A stretch of DNA of 64,000 nucleotides from Bacteriovoracia bacterium (GTDB lineage Bacteria > Bdellovibrionota > Bacteriovoracia > Bacteriovoracales > Bacteriovoracaceae). The notes beneath the pieces were generated by a model. It did no database searches. It was given only the letters and a program-made list of their open reading frames with translations, and had not been told where the DNA came from. Both the position numbers and the translations under genes were made by a program. Shown one piece after another: positions 33,086 through 42,629 of this stretch; within the stretch, counting starts at the first letter, position 1; every line of letters begins with the position of its first letter. The DNA lies in contig JAUIIL010000011.1 in NCBI GenBank assembly GCA_030431635.1, forward strand, positions 1-64,000. Direction: 5' to 3'.

Positions 33086-34036
33086 ATGAAAGTGGCCGTA
33101 TTAACAGATTATTTATTAGAAAGAGATGAGACGACGTTTATGTTGGAGATCATCATCAATCTCTTTCCTGAAGCACCTTTGTTAACTCTGGCCCATTCCC
33201 AAGGTGCCATTGCAGGACCTATTGAGCAAAGGAAGATCTTCTCAACTTTCCTCTCGCATTTTGTAAAAAAGAAAACAGATCTTGCTAAAAAAAGCTACTT
33301 AATTCCAAGAGCTCTCAAAGAGCTTCCGCTAGATAATTATGACTTTATCTTTTGTCTCTCAAGAGGTTTTTCTCACCAATTTGAGATTCAAGAGAAACAA
33401 AAAGCGCTCATCTACATAGTGGCTTGGGATGAGCTTTTTAAAAATTATAAATGGGGATTGGCTTCTTTGTTTAAGACGTATTTAAGAAAGTTTCAGGGCC
33501 AAAAGTTAAGTGACACAAAGAAACTGGTCTTTAGTTCAAATTACTTAAAGTCTCTTTCTCCTTATGAGGGAGTTGTCATGGCCCCCTTTTTTGATAGCTC
33601 TCAAAGCTATTTTTGTGAGGGTGATGAAGGTTTTTATTTTTTAAACCCTCTCAATTTTACGCAAAAAGAAATAGAAATCTTTGTTACTGCTTTTGAGAGT
33701 TTGGGATTACAACTAAAAGTGAGAACTCAGGGTGAGCCAGATTACTCTAAAGCGAAAGCAGTTATTCTCAAAGTGATTGAAGAAGCACCTTTCTCTGTGC
33801 TAAATCCCCTCTCTTTTGGGAAGCCTGTTATTATGAATAACTCAGAATTAAATAGAGAGTTTTTTTCAAAAGATTTTTGTTTTTTTTATGAGAAAATAGA
33901 CGTCGAAGAAATCAATAGAGTTGTCACTAATATAGAGAAGAATTATCCTGATATCGATAGAAAAAAAGCACGGCGTGAAACTCTTAAATTTAACGGAAGA
34001 ATTTTTAAAGCGCGATTGAAAAACTTAATGGATTAA
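33086..34036 (+). CDS. glycosyltransferase-like protein (GT4-type fold)
   Basis: A 316-aa protein starting at the ATG directly after the transporter's stop. MKVAVLTDYLLERDE opens a Rossmann-like N-terminal half; DFIFCLSRGFSHQF and LVFSSNYLKSLSPYEGVVM mark the inter-domain region. The C-terminal half (KAVILKVIEEAPFSVLNPLS then FGKPVIMNNSE) follows the GT-B pattern of family-4 glycosyltransferases. Donor and acceptor are unknown. Its stop codon is shared within TTAA with the convergent DHH gene. Confidence 0.65.
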   Translation: MKVAVLTDYLLERDETTFMLEIIINLFPEAPLLTLAHSQGAIAGPIEQRKIFSTFLSHFVKKKTDLAKKSYLIPRALKELPLDNYDFIFCLSRGFSHQFEIQEKQKALIYIVAWDELFKNYKWGLASLFKTYLRKFQGQKLSDTKKLVFSSNYLKSLSPYEGVVMAPFFDSSQSYFCEGDEGFYFLNPLNFTQKEIEIFVTAFESLGLQLKVRTQGEPDYSKAKAVILKVIEEAPFSVLNPLSFGKPVIMNNSELNREFFSKDFCFFYEKIDVEEINRVVTNIEKNYPDIDRKKARRETLKFNGRIFKARLKNLMD

Positions 34037-35019
34037 TCCACAAGAGTCTCAACCTTCTGGACTGTTTGAGCGATAATGTCATCTAATGACTGATTTTCAT
34101 AAGGAAGAATAGTTGCGGCCGAGTGACTATGTCCACCACCACCGAGTTTTCTTGCTATTTTACCCACGTCAATATCACCATGAGAGCGAAAACTGACTTT
34201 CACTTCATTTTCATCCTCTCTAAACATCATGGCCACTTTGATTTTATCGAGAACAAGTAAGTGATTAATGAAAGCATGAGTGTCTTCTATATCAGTCAAA
34301 TACTTATCCAGGGTATTTTTTCTTAATACTATCCAGCAAATTTCTTCAGACTTATTAATTTGGGTTGTTCTTAAAATCTCCCCTAAAAGATGCATATGAG
34401 AAATTTTCTTTGTTCCATAAATACCGTTATAAGCATCAGGTGGCTTTATTCCTGTCTTAACGAGTTTTGAAATAAGCGCATGGGTTGAGCTTGTTACTGT
34501 TGGGTAGCGAAAACTGCTCGTATCGATGAGGATAGCAGTATAGAGAGGTAGGGCGATTTTTTGATTGAAATCAACTCCTAGCTCTTGGATGATTTCGCCT
34601 ACAATCTGTCCTGTTGCAGCAGAGGAGGTATCAATACAATGTTTTTGCATAAGTTCTTGTGGAGCAGGGTGATGATCGATAAAAAGAACATCAAGATCAT
34701 TTTCTTGAATGTAAGCACACATCTGTGGCCCAATTCTTGTAATATTGTTGGTATCAACAATGATAACTAAATCCACTTTTTTCTTAAAGTTCTCATTAAT
34801 ATCTTTCAACCCAATGACCACATTATCAGGGTCAAGATACTTATATCTTTCAAGAAGTTCTTCTTCATTGATGCAAAAACAATTTTTCCCTAACTCTCTT
34901 AGGGCCATACAGAAACCTATTTCGCTGCCAATACCATCGGCATCAGGAAAGAGGTGGGTTGAGATTAGAATATTCTGGGCCTTATTGAGTTTGGCCCTCA
35001 CAATTTCCGCAAAAGTCAT
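34033..35019 (-). CDS. DHH/DHHA1 phosphoesterase, NrnA-like
   Basis: A 328-aa protein of the NrnA oligoribonuclease/pAp-phosphatase family. It has STHLFPDADGIGSEI (first metal motif DxDxxGS), VDLVIIVDTNN (second Asp), VLFIDHHPAPQ (the DHH motif), an Asp in LYTAILIDTSSFRY, and the C-terminal DHHA1 motif GGGGHSHSAA that binds the nucleotide. It recycles 2-5-mer RNA or pAp/c-di-nucleotide breakdown products. No signal, cytosolic. Monocistronic, convergent with the gene before it. Confidence 0.92.
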   Translation of the reverse strand: MTFAEIVRAKLNKAQNILISTHLFPDADGIGSEIGFCMALRELGKNCFCINEEELLERYKYLDPDNVVIGLKDINENFKKKVDLVIIVDTNNITRIGPQMCAYIQENDLDVLFIDHHPAPQELMQKHCIDTSSAATGQIVGEIIQELGVDFNQKIALPLYTAILIDTSSFRYPTVTSSTHALISKLVKTGIKPPDAYNGIYGTKKISHMHLLGEILRTTQINKSEEICWIVLRKNTLDKYLTDIEDTHAFINHLLVLDKIKVAMMFREDENEVKVSFRSHGDIDVGKIARKLGGGGHSHSAATILPYENQSLDDIIAQTVQKVETLVD

Positions 35020-35151
35020 ATCTTATATTTTCGGTTGACCCGTCTTCATAGTAAATAGTTTTTAGGCTTAAACTAATTATTTATCTCTTTGAAATGATGG
35101 AGTTTTCACTTAAAAGAATAATTGCTATTCTAGAAAAAGAGCGAGAAAGAG

Positions 35152-36090
35152 ATGAAAAGTATAGTAGTTGAGAATCTTACTAAGGAATATGGTCCCCATA
35201 AAGCTGTGGATAATATAAGCTTTAGTGTTAGCCATGGAAGAATCCATGGTTTTTTAGGTCCTAATGGAGCAGGTAAATCGACAACAATGAAGATGATGTC
35301 GGCCCTTCTTCCACCAACATCAGGAGATGTTTTTATTCAGGGTAAGAGAGTAACTCAGTTTCAGAATTATATTAAATCTGTTATTGGAATTTTACCAGAA
35401 GAGCTTCCTCTTTATTTGAATATGAGAGTTGCAGAGTACTTAAAATTTGTTGCCCAAATCAACAGAGTTCAAGAAAAAGATTTAGCTGTCTCTATTAAAA
35501 GAACTCTTAAGCAAACTAGACTTGAGGACGTTGCCCATCGATTGATTGGAAACCTTTCAAGAGGTTATAAGCAAAGAGTTGGTGTTGCGAGTGCTCTCGT
35601 TTTTAATCCAGAGATTATTATTTTAGATGAACCTACTCTGGGACTAGATCCTGCGAGTATTAAAGATATGAGAAATCTCATATTAGAATTAAAAAAGAAT
35701 CATACCATTATTCTCTCGAGCCACCTTTTACATGAGGTAGGGCAGTTATGTGATGATTTAACCATCATCAACAAAGGGAGAATTGTGACTTCTGGCTCTT
35801 ATGAAAATATTCTACGAGAGTTTAAAAAATCCAATCAAATAGAGATTGAGTTTAAAGATTTCAAAAAAGAAAAGATGGACGACTTCATTAAGAAGAATTC
35901 TTTGGTGGATTCATATGAAATTCATTTGGATAAAGTAAACTTAAAGCTAAAAACAGATGAAGAAGTAAGGGATGAGTTAATAAAGGATCTTGTTCAACAT
36001 GATTTTAAAATTCTTAACTTCAGTGCCAAGAAAACTGAGTTGGAAGAAATTTTTCTTGAGGTAACGAAAAATGATGAAAATTCTTTATAA
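35152..36090 (+). CDS. ABC transporter ATPase, GldA-like
   Basis: A 312-aa ATPase with Walker A GPNGAGKST (36-44), signature NLSRGYKQRVGVA, Walker B EIIILDEP, H-loop SSHLLHEV and an extra C-terminal domain of about 90 residues typical of GldA/ABC-2 type ATPases. It starts a five-gene operon with overlapping ORFs (20 bases into the permease). It energises the ABC-2 permease next door. The transported substrate is unknown; related systems are found in gliding bacteria and in many non-gliders. Confidence 0.92.
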   Translation: MKSIVVENLTKEYGPHKAVDNISFSVSHGRIHGFLGPNGAGKSTTMKMMSALLPPTSGDVFIQGKRVTQFQNYIKSVIGILPEELPLYLNMRVAEYLKFVAQINRVQEKDLAVSIKRTLKQTRLEDVAHRLIGNLSRGYKQRVGVASALVFNPEIIILDEPTLGLDPASIKDMRNLILELKKNHTIILSSHLLHEVGQLCDDLTIINKGRIVTSGSYENILREFKKSNQIEIEFKDFKKEKMDDFIKKNSLVDSYEIHLDKVNLKLKTDEEVRDELIKDLVQHDFKILNFSAKKTELEEIFLEVTKNDENSL

Positions 36091-36823
36091 GAAAGAAATT
36101 AAGAGCTATTTTGCCTCACCACTTGCTTATGTTGTCAGTGCTCTTTTTGCTATAACTTGTGGATGGATTTTTTTCAACTCTATCGCTCGTTATATTCTTG
36201 ATTTAAATAACGCAGGGCCGATGGGTGCTCAAAATATAAAGTTTGGTCCTGTTGTCTTTCAAATCTTTGGTAATATCAATCTTTTGCTACTCTTTTTTGT
36301 TCCTATTTTAACGATGAGGCTTATTTCTGAAGAAAAGAAACTTCGCACTATAGATTTACTTTATTCTGCTCCTTTGAGTGATTGGAGTTTGATTTTATCT
36401 AAATATTTTGCGGCCCTTACAGTCATTGTTTTTATGCTTTCAACAACTTTAATGTTTCCACTTGTTCTCACTTTTTCAGGTCTTGAAGATTATAGTTATT
36501 TCATATCAGGTTATTTAGGGGTTTTCTTGAATATAACGCTCTATACAGCGATTGGTTTAATGTGTTCATCTTTTTCTGAAAATCAAATTATTTGTGTTGT
36601 TGTTTCGCTTGTTCTTAGTTTTTTTCTCTGGCTTATCACTTGGGCTTCACATACGACGGAGAATTTTTACTTGGTTGAACTTTATCGTTATATCGGAATT
36701 AGTGTTCATTTTGATATGATCAGAAATGGTATTTTAGAACTCTATCATTTCTTTTATTATTTGAATGCGTTATTTTTATGCCTATTAGTGACTAAAAAAG
36801 TACTTGAATCGAGAAATTGGTAA
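36071..36823 (+). CDS. ABC-2 permease, GldF-like
   Basis: A 250-aa inner-membrane protein. ILYKKEIKSYFASPLAYVVS is the classic N-terminal motif of GldF/ABC-2 permeases, followed by six hydrophobic segments; LTMRLISEEKKLRTIDLLYS and ILELYHFFYYLNALFLCLL are also family blocks. It overlaps the ATPase gene at the start and shares TAATG with the next gene. It forms the membrane channel for the ATPase before it. Confidence 0.92.
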   Translation: MMKILYKKEIKSYFASPLAYVVSALFAITCGWIFFNSIARYILDLNNAGPMGAQNIKFGPVVFQIFGNINLLLLFFVPILTMRLISEEKKLRTIDLLYSAPLSDWSLILSKYFAALTVIVFMLSTTLMFPLVLTFSGLEDYSYFISGYLGVFLNITLYTAIGLMCSSFSENQIICVVVSLVLSFFLWLITWASHTTENFYLVELYRYIGISVHFDMIRNGILELYHFFYYLNALFLCLLVTKKVLESRNW

Positions 36824-38331
36824 TGAAGTTATTAGGAAAAATTTGGCTTTGGGTTTCTATTCTCTTTTATTTTGTTGCCATTGGAACTTGGATAACAATA
36901 CCTGAAGAGAAATTATTAAACTTTGTTATTACTTTGATACCAACTGTTGGACTACTCTTTTTTTTACTTCAAAACCAAGAATGGTTTTCTCGTAAAATAA
37001 GCTCTCACTACAGTCAAAATCTTTTTTCTCATATCATTAATTTTTTTCTTATTTTTTGTGTGAGTTCTCTTCTTCAGTACCTTGTCTATAAGAACTCTTA
37101 TTTTTGGGATCTTACACGAGAAGGCAAGTATACACTGTCGGTACAAACAAAGGAAATTCTTAAGGCCATGCCATCAAATCTAGAATTCCATTATTTTGCG
37201 AAGAGAAGTTTATGGGATACCACTCTTCCGGATTTAAAACTTTACGAACATGAAAAGGAAAATTTAACTGTCATTGCTCATGATATTGATGCTGAACCTG
37301 CTTTAGTCGAGAAATATCATATTCAAAAAGATAATTCCTTAGTGATTTTTTATGAAGGGGCTAGTCGGATTGTTTCTCCTCTAAATCACTTAAATATAGC
37401 AAATGCGCTTTTAAAAATGATCCACAGTAAAGAAGTGAAAGTGTATTTTACGCAGGGGCATGATGAGAGTGAAATAGAATCTGACCAAAGAAATGGTCTT
37501 TCAAAACTCATCAACTATATTAAAAATTCTTCTTATCAATTATCCTCTCTTGATTTGATGAAAAGAGGAATTCCTCATGATGCTTCTGCGATTGTCATTA
37601 TTGGACCTAAAAAAGAATTTCTTCCACAAGAAATTAAAATGCTTCGTGAATACATAGCTAAAGGAGGAAAACTTTTAATAAGTCTTGGTCCTCAACTAGG
37701 AGAAGATAACTTAAAGAATTTAAGAAATTTTCTCAAAGAATATTCTCTTGTTATTAAAAATACTATCGTCGTTGATATGCTGGCCAAAAATTACCAAGCT
37801 GACGCAACGGTCGCTGTTATCAAGCATTTTGATAAAACACATTCTATTACTAAAGGTTTTGAAGGTAGGGTTTTCTTTCCTTTATCAAGTTCAATTGAAA
37901 CTACAGATAGTGAGAAAGCTAAAATACTGGCCTATACAAATTCATTCCCGGCCACTTGGGCCGAAACAGACTTAAAGGGAGTGCTCTCAGGCAAGGCCAA
38001 GTATGATACAAAAGACATCAAGGGACCAATTGGAATAATGGCCTATGTTGCAGGCGAGAATGAATCAAAAATAGTTTTATTCAGTAATAAAACTTTTGTT
38101 GAAAATATTTACTATAAACAAGGTAGTAATTATAACTTATTTCTTAATTCTCTTTCTTGGCTAGTTGATGATAATCCCATTACATCTTTTAATAGACCTC
38201 AAATAGAGAATTCACTGGTGATGATGAGTGCGGGGCAAGTTCAACTTATTTTCTATTTTACCGTCGTTTTTTTACCTCTTATTCTTTTTGGTATTGCTAT
38301 TTTTCTTTATAAAAGGAAACAACACCTCTAA
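36823..38331 (+). CDS. GldG-like ABC-transporter auxiliary protein
   Basis: A 502-aa protein starting at the ATG overlapping the permease stop. Two N-terminal helices are followed by a large periplasmic domain of the ABC-type uncharacterised/GldG class: WDLTREGKYTLSVQTKEIL near 95-115, VKVYFTQGHDESEI near 205, SAIVIIGPKKEFLPQE, LREYIAKGGKLLISLGPQ. A C-terminal helix (IFYFTVVFLPLILFGIAIFL) and basic tail follow. It couples the ABC core to an extracytoplasmic partner, presumably the DUF4340 protein that follows (TAATG overlap). Confidence 0.88.
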   Translation: MKLLGKIWLWVSILFYFVAIGTWITIPEEKLLNFVITLIPTVGLLFFLLQNQEWFSRKISSHYSQNLFSHIINFFLIFCVSSLLQYLVYKNSYFWDLTREGKYTLSVQTKEILKAMPSNLEFHYFAKRSLWDTTLPDLKLYEHEKENLTVIAHDIDAEPALVEKYHIQKDNSLVIFYEGASRIVSPLNHLNIANALLKMIHSKEVKVYFTQGHDESEIESDQRNGLSKLINYIKNSSYQLSSLDLMKRGIPHDASAIVIIGPKKEFLPQEIKMLREYIAKGGKLLISLGPQLGEDNLKNLRNFLKEYSLVIKNTIVVDMLAKNYQADATVAVIKHFDKTHSITKGFEGRVFFPLSSSIETTDSEKAKILAYTNSFPATWAETDLKGVLSGKAKYDTKDIKGPIGIMAYVAGENESKIVLFSNKTFVENIYYKQGSNYNLFLNSLSWLVDDNPITSFNRPQIENSLVMMSAGQVQLIFYFTVVFLPLILFGIAIFLYKRKQHL

Positions 38332-39692
38332 TGACAAATAAAAGTCTTTTTTTTCTTTTGCTACTTCTTTTAGGTATTACCTACTACTGGCAAGAGTACC
38401 GAGTTCTGGAAAATAAACTGGCCGAAGAAAAAAGAAGTCAGGTCATTGATTTAGAAGGAGTTATAGAGGTTTCTTTGCCTAACTTAACTCTTTTAAAGAA
38501 GGGAGTTGAGTGGAGAATAAAAGAGCAAGTTTTTAAAACCTCTCAAAAAGAGGTTGCAGCTCTTTTTAAAACGCTCCAACAAATAAAGTTCATTAAAGCG
38601 ATACCCTTGACTTCTTCTTCTAAAGAAAACTTAAAAGAGTTTTTAGGTGAAAGGCCCATTGAATTTAGTCTAAGAAAAGAGGGGAAGAGGTTTTTGTATA
38701 TTTTAGGAAGTAGACCTTCTGTCACTGGACGTTTTTATCTTTTAGTTCAAGAAGAGGAGTCAGAGAAGCTTTATTTATGTGAAAGTGTAAAAGTTATCGA
38801 CAAGGTATACCGGAGTGATGAAGAGAATTTCAAGCAGCGCTTTTATGATTTATATAAATTAATTTCGAGTCAAAAGCTTTCTTTTTTAGAGAGAAAAGTT
38901 TTTGAAGCAAATTTTTGGGATGGCTTTAATCTAGTTTCTTTTGAAAATATGAGAAATAAAAGTTTTGATTTAGACTTTATCAATTACCAAACAATACCAA
39001 GCGCACCTCAAGGTCTTCAAAACAACAAACGCTATTTCTTAAACTACTTACAAGAGTTAAAAAATCTAGAGTTCGATAAAATCCATCTAAAGAAGGGACA
39101 CTTAAAAAATTCTTTGAGTAAAATTAAATGGGGTTCCAAAGAAATTGAACTTTTTGGAAACTTCGATAATCAAGAAGGTAGGTTTTTGTTTTATACGGGT
39201 TCAAATTTTGTGTATGAGTTTGCAGAGTTTAAGACTTATCTTTTCTTTCAAAACGTTCAACACTTTTGGGATAAAAGAATTCACTTTGAACTTGAAAATG
39301 ACTCAATTCATCTGCTTCATTTTGAGATGACTTTTTTTGAACCAAATAAAAAGACTTATTCATTTCAAATACTCAATAAAGAGAAATTTGAAGTACGTTT
39401 AATGAATCACCCCTCTCTAAATATGGATAGAGATAAGTTCTTGCATTTAATGAAAATCCTTTTTGCTGTGGATGATTATTCCCAGGCCAATTTTGTCAGC
39501 GAACAATCTCAAGGGCAACTCCAAGGAAGAAGAAAGTTTCAGCTCTCTGTTTTAGAAAAGAAAATTGATTTTTATCAAAAAGAGAAAGAAATTCTTCTTC
39601 ATAGCTTAACAGATGGGTATGTTCTCCATTATTCTATGAATAAGCGTGAAAACTGGGGGAGTTCATTAGAAGAATTCACTCTAAAAAAATGA
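38331..39692 (+). CDS. DUF4340-domain protein of the Gld-like operon
   Basis: A 453-aa protein with one N-terminal membrane anchor (SLFFLLLLLLGITYYW) and a long extracytoplasmic region. Residues about 35-200 (VIEVSLPNLTLLKKGVEWRI...LKEFLGERPIEFSLRKEG...FYLLVQEEESEKLYL) carry the DUF4340 beta-pattern. The remainder is charged and aromatic. DUF4340 proteins regularly follow GldG-type genes and are regarded as accessory parts of the same complex. Its start overlaps the GldG-like stop. Confidence 0.8.
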   Translation: MTNKSLFFLLLLLLGITYYWQEYRVLENKLAEEKRSQVIDLEGVIEVSLPNLTLLKKGVEWRIKEQVFKTSQKEVAALFKTLQQIKFIKAIPLTSSSKENLKEFLGERPIEFSLRKEGKRFLYILGSRPSVTGRFYLLVQEEESEKLYLCESVKVIDKVYRSDEENFKQRFYDLYKLISSQKLSFLERKVFEANFWDGFNLVSFENMRNKSFDLDFINYQTIPSAPQGLQNNKRYFLNYLQELKNLEFDKIHLKKGHLKNSLSKIKWGSKEIELFGNFDNQEGRFLFYTGSNFVYEFAEFKTYLFFQNVQHFWDKRIHFELENDSIHLLHFEMTFFEPNKKTYSFQILNKEKFEVRLMNHPSLNMDRDKFLHLMKILFAVDDYSQANFVSEQSQGQLQGRRKFQLSVLEKKIDFYQKEKEILLHSLTDGYVLHYSMNKRENWGSSLEEFTLKK

Positions 39693-39699
39693 TGCACCA

Positions 39700-40341
39700 A
39701 TGAAAAAACTTTTCTTCTCATACTTTGCTCCCATTATTTATCCTTTTAGGATTCATGATTATTATTTGCATCAGATTCCTCTACCAGAGCCAGAGTATGC
39801 CTACCCTGATAAACTCAGTATTTTTGAGGCCATAAGTGTTTCTTGGGTTTTTGAACTCATTAAGATGGTATTACAGATCCTCTTAATTCAGCTGACGTTG
39901 GTTGGTCTAACCTCCTATCAAGAAGAGGGTGTGAGCTATCTCCAGGGTCTTTCTTTTATCTCGGCCATGCCAAGTCATTATCTTTTTTTGATATTAATGG
40001 GGCTTAAGGCCCTTCTTTTTCCTCTAACTTCCTTTATTGGCTATGAACTGTGGTCTGTCATTTTAAGAGGTTTTGCCCAGCTTCTTGAGCATCAAGGAAA
40101 TAGGCATGAGTTGGCTACAAGAATTCTGGTGAGTGCTCAAAGCTCCCATGTTTTTAGTGCAATTCCCATTTTTGGGGATTTTGTTCAAAAGGCCATGAGT
40201 TATTTTTTAATGTATGCTGGAATTCGAAAGTATCTTGGAGCTTCTGCTCTTTTGAGTCTCATTATTCTTCTTTTTCCGCTTATTCTCCTTTTCTCTATCT
40301 TGAGTGTTTTCTCTCTGGGTGCCATGATTCTCTTTTTTTAA
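39700..40341 (+). CDS. multi-helix membrane protein, Yip1-like
   Basis: A 213-aa inner-membrane protein with about five helices (SVSWVFELIKMVLQILLIQL, HYLFLILMGLKALLFPLTSF, and a very hydrophobic C-terminus). The layout SISVSW-helix, GYELWSVILRGFAQL, SHVFSAIPIFGDFV then AMSYFLMYAGIRK resembles Yip1/DUF1282-type proteins. It lies eight bases after the DUF4340 gene and is probably the last member of the operon. Function unknown. Confidence 0.65.
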   Translation: MKKLFFSYFAPIIYPFRIHDYYLHQIPLPEPEYAYPDKLSIFEAISVSWVFELIKMVLQILLIQLTLVGLTSYQEEGVSYLQGLSFISAMPSHYLFLILMGLKALLFPLTSFIGYELWSVILRGFAQLLEHQGNRHELATRILVSAQSSHVFSAIPIFGDFVQKAMSYFLMYAGIRKYLGASALLSLIILLFPLILLFSILSVFSLGAMILFF

Positions 40342-40461
40342 GCACTGAGTTAAAACAAAAATCCCTTAAAAAGTTAGAAAATGCCTCTTGGCCAGCTGCA
40401 TAGCAATTGCCACCTGAGGAGATTTTTGGAAAAATGCCCTAAATTATTTCGAGGGGAGTTT

Positions 40462-41070
40462 ATGGCCTATTTTGCACATGGATCGATTGAAGTTGTTTGT
40501 GGTCCAATGTTTTCAGGGAAAACAGAGGAATTAATAAGAAGGGTGCGTAGGGCCCAAATCGCCAGACAAAAAATTCAGATTTTTAAACCGGCCATTGATA
40601 CTCGTTATGATGAAACTGCCGTTGTAAGCCATTCTTCTCAAAGTGTTCTCAGTGAACCAGTAGAGAAGGCCATTGATATTTTGGCCCGTTTAAAGGACTC
40701 CACTAGGGTTGTGGCGATTGATGAGGTTCAATTTTTTGACAACAATATTGTTCAGGTTGTGGATAAGCTTGCTAGAAGAGGGTTAAGGGTTCTTTGCGCT
40801 GGTCTTGATCTTGATTACAAGGCCATTCCTTTTGGTCCAATGCCTCAGCTGCTGGCCATTGCTGATGAAGTCATAAAAATTAATGCTATCTGTACTATCT
40901 GTGGTGCCCCGGCAACTAGAAGTCAGAGGATTTCTCATAATAAAGATCAGGTACTACTCGGAGAAAAAGACAGTTATCAAGCCAGATGCCGTGGGCATTA
41001 TGAGTATGAATTGGAAGATTCTGCTCAACTACCTTTGACCAGCGAAATCAGACCTATTCTTGAAAATTAA
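40462..41070 (+). CDS. tdk: thymidine kinase
   Basis: A 202-aa type II thymidine kinase phosphorylating thymidine with ATP for pyrimidine salvage. The start at 40462 is fixed by GAGGGG; a longer frame from 40381 is not needed. VVCGPMFSGKTEEL is the P-loop (about 11-24), VVAIDEVQFF the DEVQFF motif (about 89-98), and CTICGAPATRSQR the zinc-binding lasso; a final Cys lies in ARCRGHYE. It is followed by hpt, a second salvage gene. Confidence 0.95.
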   Translation: MAYFAHGSIEVVCGPMFSGKTEELIRRVRRAQIARQKIQIFKPAIDTRYDETAVVSHSSQSVLSEPVEKAIDILARLKDSTRVVAIDEVQFFDNNIVQVVDKLARRGLRVLCAGLDLDYKAIPFGPMPQLLAIADEVIKINAICTICGAPATRSQRISHNKDQVLLGEKDSYQARCRGHYEYELEDSAQLPLTSEIRPILEN

Positions 41071-41087
41071 TGTCTTTAATGACATAA

Positions 41088-41624
41088 ATGAGTATGGATT
41101 ATTATCAACCAGAAGTTCTTATTAATGAAGACGAGATCGCCAAGAGAGTCAATGCTCTAGGAAAAGAGATCACTCAAGACTACGCTAATGAAGAAGTTGT
41201 TCTTATTTGTGTTCTTAAGGGGGCCTATGTTTTCTGTGCTGATTTAATGAGAAAAATTAATCTTCCAGTTAGGCTTGAGTTTGTTTCCTGTTCTTCATAT
41301 GGAGACGGTCTTTACAGTAGTGGAAGAGTTAAGGTTGAGATGGATGTCACAGGTCCCATTGAAAATTGCCACGTTATAATAGTCGAAGATATTGTTGATA
41401 CTGGTCTTACGATTAAAAATCTAGTTGAGCTGATTCAACTGAAAAGTCCTAAGTCATTAAAGCTAGCTTCGCTCCTTTATAAGCCAAGTCGAACGAGGCA
41501 TGAAACCAAAATTGATTATCTGGCGTTTGAGATTGATGACAAGTTTGTTGTTGGTTATGGTCTTGATTACGCTGGTAGGTACAGAGAGCTTCCTTATATA
41601 GGTTTTTTAAATGCAGGTCACTAA
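41088..41624 (+). CDS. hpt: hypoxanthine phosphoribosyltransferase
   Basis: A 178-aa enzyme converting hypoxanthine or guanine plus PRPP to IMP or GMP. The PRPP motif is VIIVEDIVDTGLTI (about 103-116), with the flexible loop FVSCSSYGDG upstream and the base-binding DDKFVVGYGLDYAGRYREL near the end. It lies 17 bases after tdk and overlaps the GHMP kinase gene by 14 bases. The second ATG (41094) is an alternative start. Purine salvage suits a bacterium feeding on host nucleic acids, but that link is inference. Confidence 0.95.
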   Translation: MSMDYYQPEVLINEDEIAKRVNALGKEITQDYANEEVVLICVLKGAYVFCADLMRKINLPVRLEFVSCSSYGDGLYSSGRVKVEMDVTGPIENCHVIIVEDIVDTGLTIKNLVELIQLKSPKSLKLASLLYKPSRTRHETKIDYLAFEIDDKFVVGYGLDYAGRYRELPYIGFLNAGH

Positions 41625-42627
41625 AGAAGGGAGTGTTCGAGTCGATCTAGTCGGAGGAACGCTTGATTTAGAGCCGATTCACCTTATTTTAAAAAACGTT
41701 GTCACTTTAAACGTCGCCACTTCTCTTAAGGCCAAAGTCGTTGTTAAAAAAACAAATAGTGATTTTGTTGAAATTGAGTCTTTAGACTATTCAAGTCATC
41801 AAAAGTTTAAGGCATCTGAATTTAGCTACGAGAACTTACATGAGGTAGATCATTTTGGTCCTCTTAAATTTGTGGCCCAAATTTTGGATTTTTTTAAAAT
41901 TCATGATGGGGTTCATATTACTTTAAGTTCTGGAGCTCCAGCCGGTTCTGGCTTAGGAGGTTCATCGGCGATGGGAGTTACCCTGTTTGAAGCTCTGGCA
42001 GAATTTTCTCATAAAGAATTTTCTAAAGAACAAACAATAAAAATAGTCAAGGCCATTGAAAGCCGAATTTTAAATCAAGGAATTGCTGGTTATCAAGACT
42101 ATCATCCTGCTCTTTATGGAGGAGTTCTTGCTCTTAAATCTTCGCTTGAAGGAGTTCAGGTGGAGCAACTCTACAGTGAAGAATTAAAAAAATATTTGGA
42201 ATCCCATATAACACTTATTTTTTCAGGGCAGAGTAGGCTTTCCGGGATGAATAATTGGGAAATGTACAAGTCTTTTTTTGATAAGGATAAAAGAATTATT
42301 AATGGTTTGGAGCAAATTGCTCGTATTTCCTATGAAATGTATGAGGCCATCAAGCAAGAATCATACCAAAATTTAACTTCTTTAATTGCTCAAGAAGGTG
42401 AGCAGAGGGTTCAATTATTTCCTGGCATTAACTCTGAGAAAATGTCCCTGTTTTATGATACAATGAAAAAGAAGTTGCCTGAAAGCGGAATGAAAGTTTG
42501 CGGCGCAGGTGGAGGGGGATGCTTCATTGTCACTCATCAACAGGGAGATAAGGAGCTAGTTAAAGCACTCGTTGGTGAGTTTAATATGCAAGAGCTGAGC
42601 TTTTGTATTGAAAAACCTTTAGAGTAG
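41611..42627 (+). CDS. GHMP-family kinase
   Basis: A 338-aa sugar- or isoprenoid-type kinase. The N-terminal strand VTKEGSVRVDLVGGTLDLEP is the galactokinase/heptose-kinase signature, the ATP loop is SSGAPAGSGLGGSSAMG (about 109-125), and the C-terminal motif GMKVCGAGGGGCFIV positions the substrate. The VRVDLVGG(T)LDL start points to the heptose-7-phosphate-kinase/fucokinase-like branch (LPS heptose or sugar salvage) rather than mevalonate kinase. The substrate cannot be fixed. It overlaps hpt. Confidence 0.85.
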   Translation: MQVTKEGSVRVDLVGGTLDLEPIHLILKNVVTLNVATSLKAKVVVKKTNSDFVEIESLDYSSHQKFKASEFSYENLHEVDHFGPLKFVAQILDFFKIHDGVHITLSSGAPAGSGLGGSSAMGVTLFEALAEFSHKEFSKEQTIKIVKAIESRILNQGIAGYQDYHPALYGGVLALKSSLEGVQVEQLYSEELKKYLESHITLIFSGQSRLSGMNNWEMYKSFFDKDKRIINGLEQIARISYEMYEAIKQESYQNLTSLIAQEGEQRVQLFPGINSEKMSLFYDTMKKKLPESGMKVCGAGGGGCFIVTHQQGDKELVKALVGEFNMQELSFCIEKPLE

Positions 42628-42629
42628 CT

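Noticed and set aside
35152-39692. Evidence for gliding motility
   Set aside because: Only the ABC core and auxiliary genes resemble Gld proteins. GldK-N and SprA-type components are absent, and these ABC systems occur in non-gliders.
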